In this document: positions 1 to 8,500 of the stretch, piece by piece | Layout: each line of letters begins with the position of its first letter | Numbering within the stretch: the first letter of the stretch is position 1 | From: Bacteroidia bacterium | GTDB taxonomy: Bacteria > Bacteroidota > Bacteroidia > B-17B0 > Aurantibacillaceae | Assembly: GCA_020846025.1 (NCBI GenBank) | Contig: JADLER010000192.1 | Span: forward strand, 1-45,158 | DNA length: 45,158 nt | Reading direction: 5' to 3' | Position numbers and translations under genes: made by a program | Notes under the pieces: generated by a model | What the model saw: only the letters and a program-made list of their open reading frames with translations | Databases searched by the model: none | What the model was told of the DNA's origin: nothing

Positions 1-854
1 AAGATAGCAACACTATTGGTAAAATTAACATGGAAAACATGACCTCCTGTCTCAATTTCAAAACCAACAGCCAAAGGATTGTAATAGCCCATTGGATTAT
101 TAGTTTGAAACTCAGAGAAATTATAAAAATAATCAGCTACAATAGCAACACGTTTGGTTAATTTAATTCGTCCACCAATACCTAAAGAGAATAACTCATT
201 GGTATCTTCTTTTCCATTACTTGTGTTCACTTGACGTTTAATAAAATTGCGATGTACAAATGAAGGAATTAGTTGTAAAGAGAACCAGTTATTAAATTTA
301 CGAGCAATTAGTAACTGACTACAATATTGAAAACGATGTGCCTCATTAGTTTTAGGACGAACCATACCAGCATATAAATTATCTGTTTTCATAGAAGTGT
401 AACCTAAATCGCCATAAAAGCATAAGGATAAAGGAATTTTATTGTCCTCTGTTTGGGTTAAAAAGCGCCATTTTACATTTCCGTCATACATCTCACGATA
501 TTTGCTTCTTCCAATACCTATGGTTAGTTTATCAGTAATGCCATAATCAAAAGATAATCGAATGTCAGAAGCATTGTCTATACCAAAGTAATTATGAGCA
601 GCATCATTTAATGGATTACTTAATGTAGAATTATAGATGTTACCAAAACGATGTGTAATTCTAAAATCTAGGTTGTTTTTCTTTACAGTCTCTATTGTTT
701 GGGCACTTACAATTTTTGTAGTTTTAAATGTGGCGTAAACTGGTTTTGAAGGTTCTTTTTTATTTGGATCTTTCACCAATTCTAGTAAATCATCCTGAGC
801 GAATGATGTGATAGAAATGGCAAGGGCAAATCCTAAAGCAATAATTTTTTTCAT
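1..854 (-). CDS. DUF5777-like outer-membrane beta-barrel protein (3' end cut by window edge)
   Basis: The reading frame opens with ATG at 854 and stays open to the left edge, so the C-terminus is missing (about 284 codons seen). It begins with a Sec signal peptide (MKKIIALGFALAISITSFAQ), followed by alternating aromatic and polar strands of the kind seen in outer-membrane barrels, such as DIRLSFDYGITDKLTIGIG and QLLIARKFNNWFSLQLIPSF. The pattern matches what I remember of the DUF5777 family, which is specific to Bacteroidota and has no known biochemical role. It lies 3 bp after a YceI gene and behind a haem-motif lipoprotein, so the three are very probably one operon. A link to lipid or redox carriers is inferred only from these neighbours. 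Sure of the gene, fairly sure of the family. Confidence 0.8.
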   Translation of the reverse strand, partial: MKKIIALGFALAISITSFAQDDLLELVKDPNKKEPSKPVYATFKTTKIVSAQTIETVKKNNLDFRITHRFGNIYNSTLSNPLNDAAHNYFGIDNASDIRLSFDYGITDKLTIGIGRSKYREMYDGNVKWRFLTQTEDNKIPLSLCFYGDLGYTSMKTDNLYAGMVRPKTNEAHRFQYCSQLLIARKFNNWFSLQLIPSFVHRNFIKRQVNTSNGKEDTNELFSLGIGGRIKLTKRVAIVADYFYNFSEFQTNNPMGYYNPLAVGFEIETGGHVFHVNFTNSVAI

Positions 855-857
855 AAT

Positions 858-1415
858 TTATTTTTTTACAAATGGTTCGAGAATAGCATTTACTTTTACA
901 TCTACAACTTCGGCAATATTTTGCACATACAACGATGGAACTTGAATTTTATAATCGGCAATTTTTATTTTAAATTCAGAGATTACGGTAATTTCAGAGC
1001 CTTTTACTTTTATGGTGCCATTAGCTTGAATTTCTTTGGTAACTCCATGTAAATCTAATGTCCCTTTAACGGTAGCAGGATATTCACCATCTTTAGAGAA
1101 ATCTATAGTTTCATTTATCTTACCTTTAAAAATACAAGTAGGATATTTGGTAGATTCAACATAATTTTCATTAAAATGTTCTTCCATTAATGGTTTTGGG
1201 AATTTAAAACTTATCATGGGTACAGCAAATTGTATATCATTAGTAGTAGTCCTTAACACTGCTGTTACATTCTTATTTGTAGCCTCAATATCTTCAAGTG
1301 GTGATTTAGAAAAGAACGAAATAGTAGAGGCATCGGCTTTTCCTTTATATAACTGTGCATAAGAAACTGAATTAAAAAGTAATAATAAGCAAAAGGCAAA
1401 AAATAATTTTTTCAT
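858..1415 (-). CDS. YceI family periplasmic lipid-binding-like protein
   Basis: A 185-residue protein with a clear signal peptide (MKKLFFAFCLLLLFNSVSYA). The mature part has the YceI lipocalin-like layout: an N-terminal strand with DASTISFFSKSPLEDIEATN, a middle VPMISFKFPKPLMEEHFNENYVES stretch that includes the typical 'MxEHFNENYxES' pattern, the YPTCIFKG strand, and a C-terminal LDLHGVTKEI strand. YceI proteins are periplasmic beta-barrels that bind isoprenoid or other long-chain lipids; the ligand here is unknown. The gene is the middle one of three on the minus strand, 29 bp downstream of the haem-motif lipoprotein and 3 bp upstream of the DUF5777 barrel. Translation starts at ATG 1415. 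Confidence 0.9.
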   Translation of the reverse strand: MKKLFFAFCLLLLFNSVSYAQLYKGKADASTISFFSKSPLEDIEATNKNVTAVLRTTTNDIQFAVPMISFKFPKPLMEEHFNENYVESTKYPTCIFKGKINETIDFSKDGEYPATVKGTLDLHGVTKEIQANGTIKVKGSEITVISEFKIKIADYKIQVPSLYVQNIAEVVDVKVNAILEPFVKK

Positions 1416-1444
1416 AATTAAAATTTTTATGGTTTATATATAAA

Positions 1445-1813
1445 TTAGTTTAAAGGGGCTCCAGCATCAAGCCAACATTGTATCATATTAATTTGAGCAT
1501 CGGGTAATCTACCTGCTGCTGGCATATAAGCAGGGCCATCAATGACGCGTGCTTTTATTCTACCACCATCGGCTTGAGTTTTAATATTATTATCAACAGT
1601 TAAATCTGGAGATTGACCACCAGACACATGGCAACCGCTTATGGCACAGTTTGCAGATATAATCGGTTTTATATCTTGAGTAAAGGTTACTGTATCACAA
1701 CTTGATGGAGTTGGTGTAGCAGATATATCTGGTTCTGGAGATACATCTTTTGTGCAACTAATTATTAAGCTAACACAAGTAATCGTTGTTAAGATTAATA
1801 CTGTTTTTTTCAT
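1445..1813 (-). CDS. Cytochrome c-like lipoprotein with a CX4CH motif
   Basis: A 122-residue lipoprotein: the signal sequence ends in a lipobox (LIISC, Cys20). The mature part contains C56-AISG-C61-H62, with four residues between the cysteines instead of the two of a standard c-type haem site, and a later YMPAAG (Met97) that could be the distal ligand. The segment DIKPIISANC followed by a C-terminal MIQCWLDAGAPLN resembles small single-domain cytochromes of Bacteroidota and Planctomycetes, where the sixth ligand is Met. Haem attachment is therefore plausible but not certain. It is the first gene of the operon with YceI and DUF5777; a perfect TAAATTTG -7 element lies 16 bases upstream of the ATG. 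It probably acts as an electron carrier or redox sensor anchored in a membrane. Confidence 0.75.
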   Translation of the reverse strand: MKKTVLILTTITCVSLIISCTKDVSPEPDISATPTPSSCDTVTFTQDIKPIISANCAISGCHVSGGQSPDLTVDNNIKTQADGGRIKARVIDGPAYMPAAGRLPDAQINMIQCWLDAGAPLN

Positions 1814-1829
1814 AAATACAAATGATATA

Positions 1830-1837
1830 CAAATTTA
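1830..1837 (-). promoter_or_regulatory. Bacteroidota-type -7 element for the cytochrome/YceI/DUF5777 operon
   Basis: On the minus strand this reads TAAATTTG, a full match to the Bacteroidota -7 consensus TAnnTTTG, 16 bases before the ATG at 1813. I see no clear -33 TTTG at the usual distance, so the call rests on the -7 box and position. Confidence 0.5.
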
Positions 1838-1894
1838 GTATTTTATCATGAATACTTTTATCTGTTCGTTTTTTAACAATTCATGTAATACGTT

Positions 1895-2932
1895 TTATTT
1901 TAAGTATTTCTTTATCAATTGCGGAATAGCTAAAGTTTCTAAGTCGCACCGATTTACTAACCTTAATGATTCATGCTTTCTTATTGGGCTTTCTAAATTG
2001 AGTTCGTAAAACGTAGTATGCAAATGCTGATGAGATAACATGTGTTTAGCAACTACTTGAATAGACTGCACTTTAAATTGAGAAGTTAATTGTAAAAGCG
2101 AGGTGTTCTCTAATAATTGATTGCTTGGCATTGGTTCTTGAGTTTCTATTAAAAAAAACTCATATAAATTTTGCCAAATATCTTTTTGTGTACGTTTTTG
2201 AACATAGACTTTATTTTTATAATTCAACACAAAATAATGTAAGTAACGATGTTTTATTGTTATTTTTTTCTGTTTTACAGGGCGTAAGCTAATAGTATTG
2301 TTTTTATAAGCTGAACAATGTACTTGAATTGGACAGGTTTCGCATAAAGGGTTTTGTGGTTTGCAATGCAAGGCTCCAAATTCCATAATAGCACTATTGT
2401 GCAAAGCTGGCTTTTTTGCATTTAGCAATTCATTAGCTAATAATTGAAATTGTTTTTTACCTTTTGTAGAATTGACAGGAAGATTAATATCAAAAACTCT
2501 TGCGTACACTCGGTACACGTTTCCATCTACAACTGCATAAGGTAAATTATAAGCAAAAGAGGCAATAGCAGCAGCAGTATAATCGCCAACCCCTTTTAAT
2601 TCCCTAATATCATCATAGGTTTTAGGAAATTGTCCTTTATATTCTTTACTCACAAACTTAGCTGCTGCATGAAGATTACGTGCTCTTGAATAATAGCCTA
2701 ATCCTTGCCACAACTGCAATACTTTATCTTCTTTAGCCTTTGCTAGAAGATTAACATTTGGAAACGCATCAATAAATTTTTGATAATAACTCAATCCTTG
2801 TGCAACTTGTGTTTGTTGTAATATAATTTCAGATAGCCAAATTTTATAAGGATCGTTAATGTCTCGCCATGGCAACGTTCGCTTATGATTCTGGTACCAA
2901 GCAATTAATTTATCAGATATGGGGTGAGGCAT
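1895..2932 (-). CDS. mutY: A/G-specific adenine glycosylase MutY
   Basis: A 345-residue base-excision repair enzyme that removes adenine mispaired with 8-oxoguanine. Visible features: catalytic Glu35 in SEIILQQTQV, helix-hairpin-helix LKGVGDYTAAAI (Tyr118), catalytic Asp136 in AVVDGNVYRV, and the 4Fe-4S ligands C190-X6-C197-X2-C200-X5-C206. The C-terminal part from about residue 225 is the NUDIX-like 8-oxoG recognition domain, including the strand-rich HYFVLNYKNKVYVQKR. I start at ATG 2932 (MPHPISDK); a TTG four codons upstream at 2944 would add MFYI and is less likely. The gene stands alone on the minus strand, divergent from the crotonase gene. Confidence 0.95.
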   Translation of the reverse strand: MPHPISDKLIAWYQNHKRTLPWRDINDPYKIWLSEIILQQTQVAQGLSYYQKFIDAFPNVNLLAKAKEDKVLQLWQGLGYYSRARNLHAAAKFVSKEYKGQFPKTYDDIRELKGVGDYTAAAIASFAYNLPYAVVDGNVYRVYARVFDINLPVNSTKGKKQFQLLANELLNAKKPALHNSAIMEFGALHCKPQNPLCETCPIQVHCSAYKNNTISLRPVKQKKITIKHRYLHYFVLNYKNKVYVQKRTQKDIWQNLYEFFLIETQEPMPSNQLLENTSLLQLTSQFKVQSIQVVAKHMLSHQHLHTTFYELNLESPIRKHESLRLVNRCDLETLAIPQLIKKYLK

Positions 2933-3015
2933 AATGTAAAACAAATGTATGAATTACTAACTGTTTGTACCCATGAAGCAGGATATAAAATGTAAACATA
3001 CTTTCAAAAAAAAAG

Positions 3016-3023
3016 TATATTTG
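3016..3023 (+). promoter_or_regulatory. -7 element upstream of the crotonase/hydrolase operon
   Basis: TATATTTG, a full match to TAnnTTTG, ending 26 bases before the ATG at 3050. A poly-A stretch precedes it; there is no obvious TTTG at -33. Confidence 0.55.
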
Positions 3024-3049
3024 TGCTTACTAACTAAAACAACATTAAA

Positions 3050-3808
3050 ATGGACGCTTTTATAAACTCTACAATTAAAGATGGCATTGGAACCATTACG
3101 TTTTTTCATCCTCAATCAAATTCGATGCCTGGTACACAATTAAGAAACTTAGCTGCCGAAATTGAAAAATTAGGGAAAGATACTCATGTAAAAGTAATTG
3201 TATTAAAAAGCGAGGGAGAGAAAGCATTTTGTGCAGGTGCTAGTTTTGATGAGCTTATCTCAATTAAAGATAAAGAAACTGGTTTAGTATTCTTTTCGGG
3301 TTTTGCCTCTGTAATAAATGCGATGCGCAAAGCTCCAAAATTTGTGATTGCACGTGTGCAAGGAAAAGCGGTAGGTGGTGGTGTAGGTATTGCTGCAAGT
3401 GCTGATTATACCTTTGCCTTAGATAGCGCCGCTATTAAGCTTAGCGAACTAGCTGTTGGCATTGGTCCATTTGTAGTAGGTCCGGCTGTTGAAAGAAAAG
3501 TAGGCACATCGGCTTTTTGTCAACTTACCATTAATGCTACCGAATGGCAAACGGCACAATGGGCTCGTGAAAAAGGCTTATATGCCGAAGTATTTAATAC
3601 TGCAGATGAAATGGATAAATCTATTGATACTTTAGCTAAACGATTAGCTAGCAGTAGCCCAGAGGCTATGGCTATGCTTAAAAAAGTAATGTGGGAAGGA
3701 ACAGAAAACTGGGATACACTTTTAATAGAACGCGCAGGCATGAGTGGCACACTTGTATTATCTGATTTCACAATAAATGCAATCAATAAATTTAAAGCAA
3801 AAGCCTAA
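3050..3808 (+). CDS. Enoyl-CoA hydratase/isomerase (crotonase) family protein
   Basis: A 252-residue crotonase-fold protein. The acyl-CoA oxyanion-hole segments are present: FCAGASFDEL (residues 60-69) and the GKAVGGGVGIAAS loop (105-117). The first catalytic Glu of classical hydratases (usually GGGxEL) is replaced by Gly113, while the second Glu is kept as Glu133 in LSELAVGIGP. The block GPFVVGPAVERKVG is one I associate with Bacteroidota proteins often labelled methylglutaconyl-CoA hydratase; that would fit leucine breakdown, but the missing Glu makes the exact reaction uncertain, and isomerase or hydrolase activity is possible. The alpha/beta hydrolase follows after 15 bp, so the two form an operon driven from the TATATTTG box at 3016. 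Confidence 0.85.
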   Translation: MDAFINSTIKDGIGTITFFHPQSNSMPGTQLRNLAAEIEKLGKDTHVKVIVLKSEGEKAFCAGASFDELISIKDKETGLVFFSGFASVINAMRKAPKFVIARVQGKAVGGGVGIAASADYTFALDSAAIKLSELAVGIGPFVVGPAVERKVGTSAFCQLTINATEWQTAQWAREKGLYAEVFNTADEMDKSIDTLAKRLASSSPEAMAMLKKVMWEGTENWDTLLIERAGMSGTLVLSDFTINAINKFKAKA

Positions 3809-3823
3809 TCATACTTCATAAAC

Positions 3824-4516
3824 ATGAAACAAATTATATTGTTACATGGTGCTATTGGCGCACAAGATCAACTAAGTCCTTTAGCCTCTCAACTCACATC
3901 ATTAGGTTATCAGGTTTTTAAATTTAGTTTTAGCGGGCATGGGAAAACGCCATTTAATAAGGATTTTAGCATCCAGCAATTTTCAAATGAGTTAGAACTA
4001 TATATAAAAAATAATCGATTAAATAAAGCAACTGTTTTTGGTTACAGTATGGGTGGATATGTAGCCTTATATTTGGCTCTTCAAAACCCTGAACTCATTG
4101 AAAAAATAATAACTCTAGGCACTAAATTCTATTGGGATGAGGCTGTTGCCCAAAAAGAAATTAAACTACTTAATCCACAAACCATTTTAGAAAAGGTGCC
4201 AATATTTGCCGAACAATTACAAAAACGACATGGAGAAAATTGGCAAACTTTACTAAAGGCTACCGAACAAATGATGTTGGGATTAGGTAAAGAAAATGTC
4301 TTACAAATATCGGATTTTAAAAATATTAAACAACCTACATTAATTGGCATTGCCGATAATGATACGATGGTAAGTATAGAAGAAACAACGCAAGTATTCC
4401 AGCAGTTACCACAATCTGCCATGTTCATGTTGCCCTTTAGTAAACATCCTATTGAGCAAGTAAACATTCATTTGTTAGCCCAACATATCGATACATTTAT
4501 ACATAGAACTATCTAA
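3824..4516 (+). CDS. Alpha/beta hydrolase
   Basis: A 230-residue single-domain alpha/beta hydrolase without a signal peptide, so cytoplasmic. The oxyanion loop is LLHGAIGAQ near the N-terminus, the nucleophile elbow is GYSMGGY (G-x-S-x-G), the acid is probably the Asp in GIADNDTMV, and the His lies in FSKHPIEQV. The cap between the nucleophile and the acid is short and helical (PQTILEKVPIFAEQLQKRHG). Substrate unknown; the family includes esterases, thioesterases and C-C bond hydrolases. Its position 15 bp behind the crotonase suggests an acyl-CoA or ester-related role, which is inference from context. Confidence 0.88.
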   Translation: MKQIILLHGAIGAQDQLSPLASQLTSLGYQVFKFSFSGHGKTPFNKDFSIQQFSNELELYIKNNRLNKATVFGYSMGGYVALYLALQNPELIEKIITLGTKFYWDEAVAQKEIKLLNPQTILEKVPIFAEQLQKRHGENWQTLLKATEQMMLGLGKENVLQISDFKNIKQPTLIGIADNDTMVSIEETTQVFQQLPQSAMFMLPFSKHPIEQVNIHLLAQHIDTFIHRTI

Positions 4517-4569
4517 AAGTATTAAGTAACTTTTTCATCCAAACTCGTAAATGAATCATCTTACTTAAA

Positions 4570-4581
4570 TGACTTTAGTCA
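4570..4581 (+). promoter_or_regulatory. Crp/Fnr-type palindromic operator upstream of the universal stress protein gene
   Basis: The sequence TGACTTTAGTCA is an exact inverted repeat TGAC-N4-GTCA, the half-site layout used by Crp/Fnr-family regulators such as Dnr/NnrR types. Its centre (4575.5) lies about 41-42 bases before the transcription start predicted from the -7-like box at 4605-4612, the usual class II activator position. Which regulator binds is unknown, and none is encoded in this window. Confidence 0.45.
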
Positions 4582-4604
4582 CAAAGGTTTTTATTTTTTA
4601 CTAT

Positions 4605-4612
4605 TACCTTAG
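4605..4612 (+). promoter_or_regulatory. -7-like element for the universal stress protein gene
   Basis: TACCTTAG differs from TAnnTTTG at one position. Transcription would start near 4617, giving a leader of about 36 bases before the ATG at 4653. No -33 TTTG is seen, which fits dependence on an activator at the palindrome upstream. Confidence 0.4.
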
Positions 4613-4652
4613 TAGAAGCAATGTGTAATTAACCTCATTAATAATATCACCT

Positions 4653-5477
4653 ATGAAAAAGATTTTAGTTCCTTATGATTTTTCAGAATCATCGCAATAC
4701 GCCTTAGATTATGCGACACAACTTGCTTCAAAATTTTCTTCATCATTAACCTTACTTCATGTGGCACAAATTCCTGTAATTGGAGCTGAATTTGGACTTA
4801 TCTCAGCATCATATCCAATGAATGAAAAAGAAAATAAAGTAGGGTTAACAGAACTAGCTACAAAAATTAGAGAAGACTTTTCATCTATTTACGAAGTAAA
4901 TACGCATTACGAGATTGGTAACCCAACAGACACCATTACTGAATATTGTAACCAAAAAGGATTTGACTTAATTGTAATGGGTATTAGCGGACACGGTAAT
5001 CAATTTATGAAAATAACATTTGGCAGCACTGCTATCTCAGTATCTAAACAAGTTATGACGCCTATGTTAATCGTTCCACCAAAGTGTAAATTTAATGAGG
5101 TACATAATATAGCCTATGCCTCTGATTACGACAAGGAAGTAGAAAGAAGTTTAGCTATTGATAGGGTAAAACAATTTAAAAATTTATTTCAAGCAAATCT
5201 ACAAATACTTCATGTATTACCAGAAGGACATGAATTAAACAAAACAGAATCTACTATTGATAAATTTATAGAACAAAAACTGCACACGGATAAACATGTT
5301 ACATATTCTATTTCTGACAACAATATATCAGATGCTTTACTTGAATTTGTAAAAGAACATCATTCAGATATGATAGTAGTTGAACCAAAGGAACATTCAA
5401 TATTTCATCAATTATTATTGCCAAGTATCACAAATCAGGTAGCATTTTTTAGTCCGGTACCTGTTTTAATTATATAA
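4653..5477 (+). CDS. Universal stress protein, tandem UspA domains
   Basis: A 274-residue cytoplasmic protein made of two Usp folds. Domain 1 (about 1-147) starts with KKILVPYDFSESSQYALDYA and ends with the glycine-rich nucleotide loop GISGHGNQFMKITFGST followed by MTPMLIVP. Domain 2 (about 150-274) keeps the fold (HNIAYASDYDKEVERSLAI, LLEFVKEHHSDMIVVEP, PVPVLII) but lacks the glycine-rich loop, so it probably does not bind ATP. Such proteins support survival under starvation, oxygen limitation or other stress by binding nucleotides and partner proteins. The gene has its own promoter region with a Crp/Fnr-like palindrome. It lies 97 bp upstream of the GAF/SpoIIE phosphatase gene. Confidence 0.9.
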   Translation: MKKILVPYDFSESSQYALDYATQLASKFSSSLTLLHVAQIPVIGAEFGLISASYPMNEKENKVGLTELATKIREDFSSIYEVNTHYEIGNPTDTITEYCNQKGFDLIVMGISGHGNQFMKITFGSTAISVSKQVMTPMLIVPPKCKFNEVHNIAYASDYDKEVERSLAIDRVKQFKNLFQANLQILHVLPEGHELNKTESTIDKFIEQKLHTDKHVTYSISDNNISDALLEFVKEHHSDMIVVEPKEHSIFHQLLLPSITNQVAFFSPVPVLII

Positions 5478-5524
5478 TCGGAATAGGAAACTAAAATATT
5501 ACCCTATTTTTAGCATTTCTCAGA

Positions 5525-5540
5525 AACATTTTGAAATGTT
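5525..5540 (+). repeat. Inverted repeat upstream of the GAF/SpoIIE phosphatase gene
   Basis: AACATTT and AAATGTT form 7-base arms around a 2-base centre (TG). A second, overlapping short repeat TTTCT-C-AGAAA lies at 5516-5526. The pair sits just before a -7-like TACCTTAC at 5553-5560 and could be an operator or an mRNA hairpin. There is no T-run, so it is unlikely to be a terminator. Confidence 0.3.
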
Positions 5541-5574
5541 AAAAAACTATTGTACCTTACACTTGTTATAGTGT

Positions 5575-8500
5575 ATGTCCGAATCGAACCCAATTCAAAA
5601 ATCGCAGACTTTACAAATTGAGAAGTTGTTGGACTTGTCGCGTGAAAGATGTAGGAATAATCCTCAAGAAGGCATAAAAATTGCCGAGGAAGTAATTTCT
5701 ATGTCCGATGCTATAAACTCATCAAAACATCGAGCACAGGCTATTGTATGCAAAGGAGCGTGTATGGTTTGGCTGGGCAATTATGATCTTGCATTAGAGA
5801 AACTTTTTGAAGGATTAGCTATATTAAAAGATGACAATGATGAGTATTTAGCACACGCTTACTACCATATTTTTTGTTCATATTATTTTTTAGCCGATTA
5901 TGATAATGCATTAAAGTATGCGCACGATATGTTGCAAAATGCTATTGCTTCAAGAAATTTAGAAAGTCAAGCCAATGCGTATAATGCTTTAGGAACTATT
6001 TATTATACAACCAACGAAGATGAAAAAGCAATTGAAACACTTACAGCTGGATTAACGATTGCACAATCATTAAACGACAAACATTTACTAGCTCGAATTT
6101 TAGATGGAATAGGAACAGCATATTTTAATCTACAACAACTCGATAAATCGATTGAATATAAAAAGCAAAGCCTTGAAGTGTCGCGTTCAATTGGCCTAAG
6201 ACAAATTGAATCCTACGCCTTAGATGGTTTAGCAAAATTATACCTAGAAGCAGAAGACTACTCAAATGCAGAGAAATATTTCTTTGAGTGTTTGCAAATG
6301 CGGAAAGAACTTGATTTTAAATCTGGCATAGCTGAAACTAACTATCAATTAGGAGATTTATTTCAAAAACTAAATAAGCTAGACTATTCACTGAATTATT
6401 TAAACGAAGCATTAAAAATAGCCGAAGAAACTCAAACTAAAGAGGTAATTTACAAAACACATAAGTCCTTATATAAAGTTTACGAGAAACAACATAATAA
6501 CACCAAGTTTATTCAACATTTTAAGAGTTATTATACGCTAAAAGAGGAATTCTTTAGTGAAAAAAACAGACAGAAGTTGAAAGGCTTAGAGATGCAAGTT
6601 AGCATTTCAAAAATTGAAAAAGAAAAAGAATTATTATCTCAAAAAAATAAACAATTAGAAGAACTTTCTAATAATCTAGTTACATTAAGTAATCTAGGTA
6701 AAAAGATTATTTCTTTGTTATCCATTGAACAAATTATTCAAACTACCTATCAGATTTTAAAAGACATTATGGATTCTGATGGTTTTGGAATAGGCATCTA
6801 TTCAAAAGAAAACAATACTTTGTTTTTCCCAGTCTATATTGAGAAAGGCGAACATTTAGCTTCTTTACAAATGGATTTGAATGATAATAACCGTTTAGCA
6901 AGTGTATGTTTCAATAAAGATGTTGAAGTGGTTATTAATGAATTTGAGAAAGAAGTTGGAAAATATGTACAGCACACTTATCAGCCCATTGCTGGACAAG
7001 CTACTCAGTCAATAATTTATTTACCGATAAAATCGGGTGATAAAAAACTAGGTGTAATAACCTTACAAAGTTTTACAAAAAATGCTTTTGATGATTATAA
7101 AGTAAATTTAGCAAAAAATTTAGTGGTGTATTGCGCAATTGCTATAGAAAACGCCCAACTTTATAAAGATCTTGAACTTAGAGTCCAAGAACGAACTAAA
7201 GAAGTAACCTATCAAAAAGAACAAATTGAAAAGGCCCAAGAAACAGCAAGACTCTTAAATGAAATTGGAAAAGAAATTATTTCTACTATTGATTTTGATT
7301 CAATTTTAAAAACATTGCATCAAAAAGTAGAACAATTAATGAATGCCGATTGTTTTGGTGTACGTATCTATTCGGAGAAAACTCAAGAAATTCATTATCG
7401 GTATGAGATAGAGAAAGGCGAACTACAAGAACCAGTAACTGTTATGATGAGTGATGATAATAATTACTCTGTATGGTGCGTGAAAAATAAAAAAGAGATT
7501 TTCATAAACGACAATCTAACAGAATATCATCAATATACAAAGAAGATTGTTGTACCAACTGGTGATATGCCTAGTTCGTTATTATTTTGTCCACTAAGTA
7601 TTGGCAGCAGAGTAATTGGCGTTATTACCGTACAAAGTTTTAATAAGCATGTTTATACAAGACAGCACTTAGATATGCTTAAGACTTTAAGCACATACAC
7701 TGCAATTGCTCTTGAAAACGCAAGCCATGTGGAAACACTAGAAGAAAAAGTAAAAGAGCGTACCACTGAAGTAATTGAACAAAAAGAACAATTAGAGCTA
7801 AGTTTTAAAAACAGTAGATTATTAGGAGAAATTGGAAAAGAAATATCTTCTTCATTACTCGTAGATGATATTATTTCTACGGTATATAATCAAGTAAATG
7901 CACTTATGGATGCCACTATTTTTGGAATAGGTATTCATCGCCCAGAACACAATGATTTATTTTTTTCGGGTGCAGTTGAAAAAGGAAAAAAATTAGGAAC
8001 TTTTTCTTTTGATCTATCAGAAGAAAAAACAGCAACACTTTGTTTCTTAAAAAATAAAGAGTTTGTAATAAATGATTGGGAAAATGAATACCACCAATAT
8101 GTTCCAAAGAACTACACACCTATTCAGGGAGAGAAACCAGAGTCATTAATTTATATGCCTTTAGTATCTAAAGGGAAAACAATTGGTGTTATGTCGGTAC
8201 AAAGTTTCACTAAACATATTTATACCGAACATCATGTGGATTTATTAAGAAGTCTTTCAATATATGTAGGTGGTGCATTAGAAAATGCAAGTTTATATAA
8301 AGGCATGGAAGAAAGAACGATTGAGGTTGTAAAACAAAAAGAAATTATTGAAGAAACTAATAAGCATATTACTGATAGCATTAGATATGCCAAGCGGATT
8401 CAGGAAGCATTCTTACCTACAACACATGACATTAATCAATCTCTTGGAGAATCATTTGTGTTATTTAAACCTAAAGACATTGTAAGTGGTGATTTCTATT

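Noticed and set aside
2933-2944. MutY start at TTG 2944
   Set aside because: ATG 2932 gives the usual MutY N-terminus; the four extra residues add nothing conserved.
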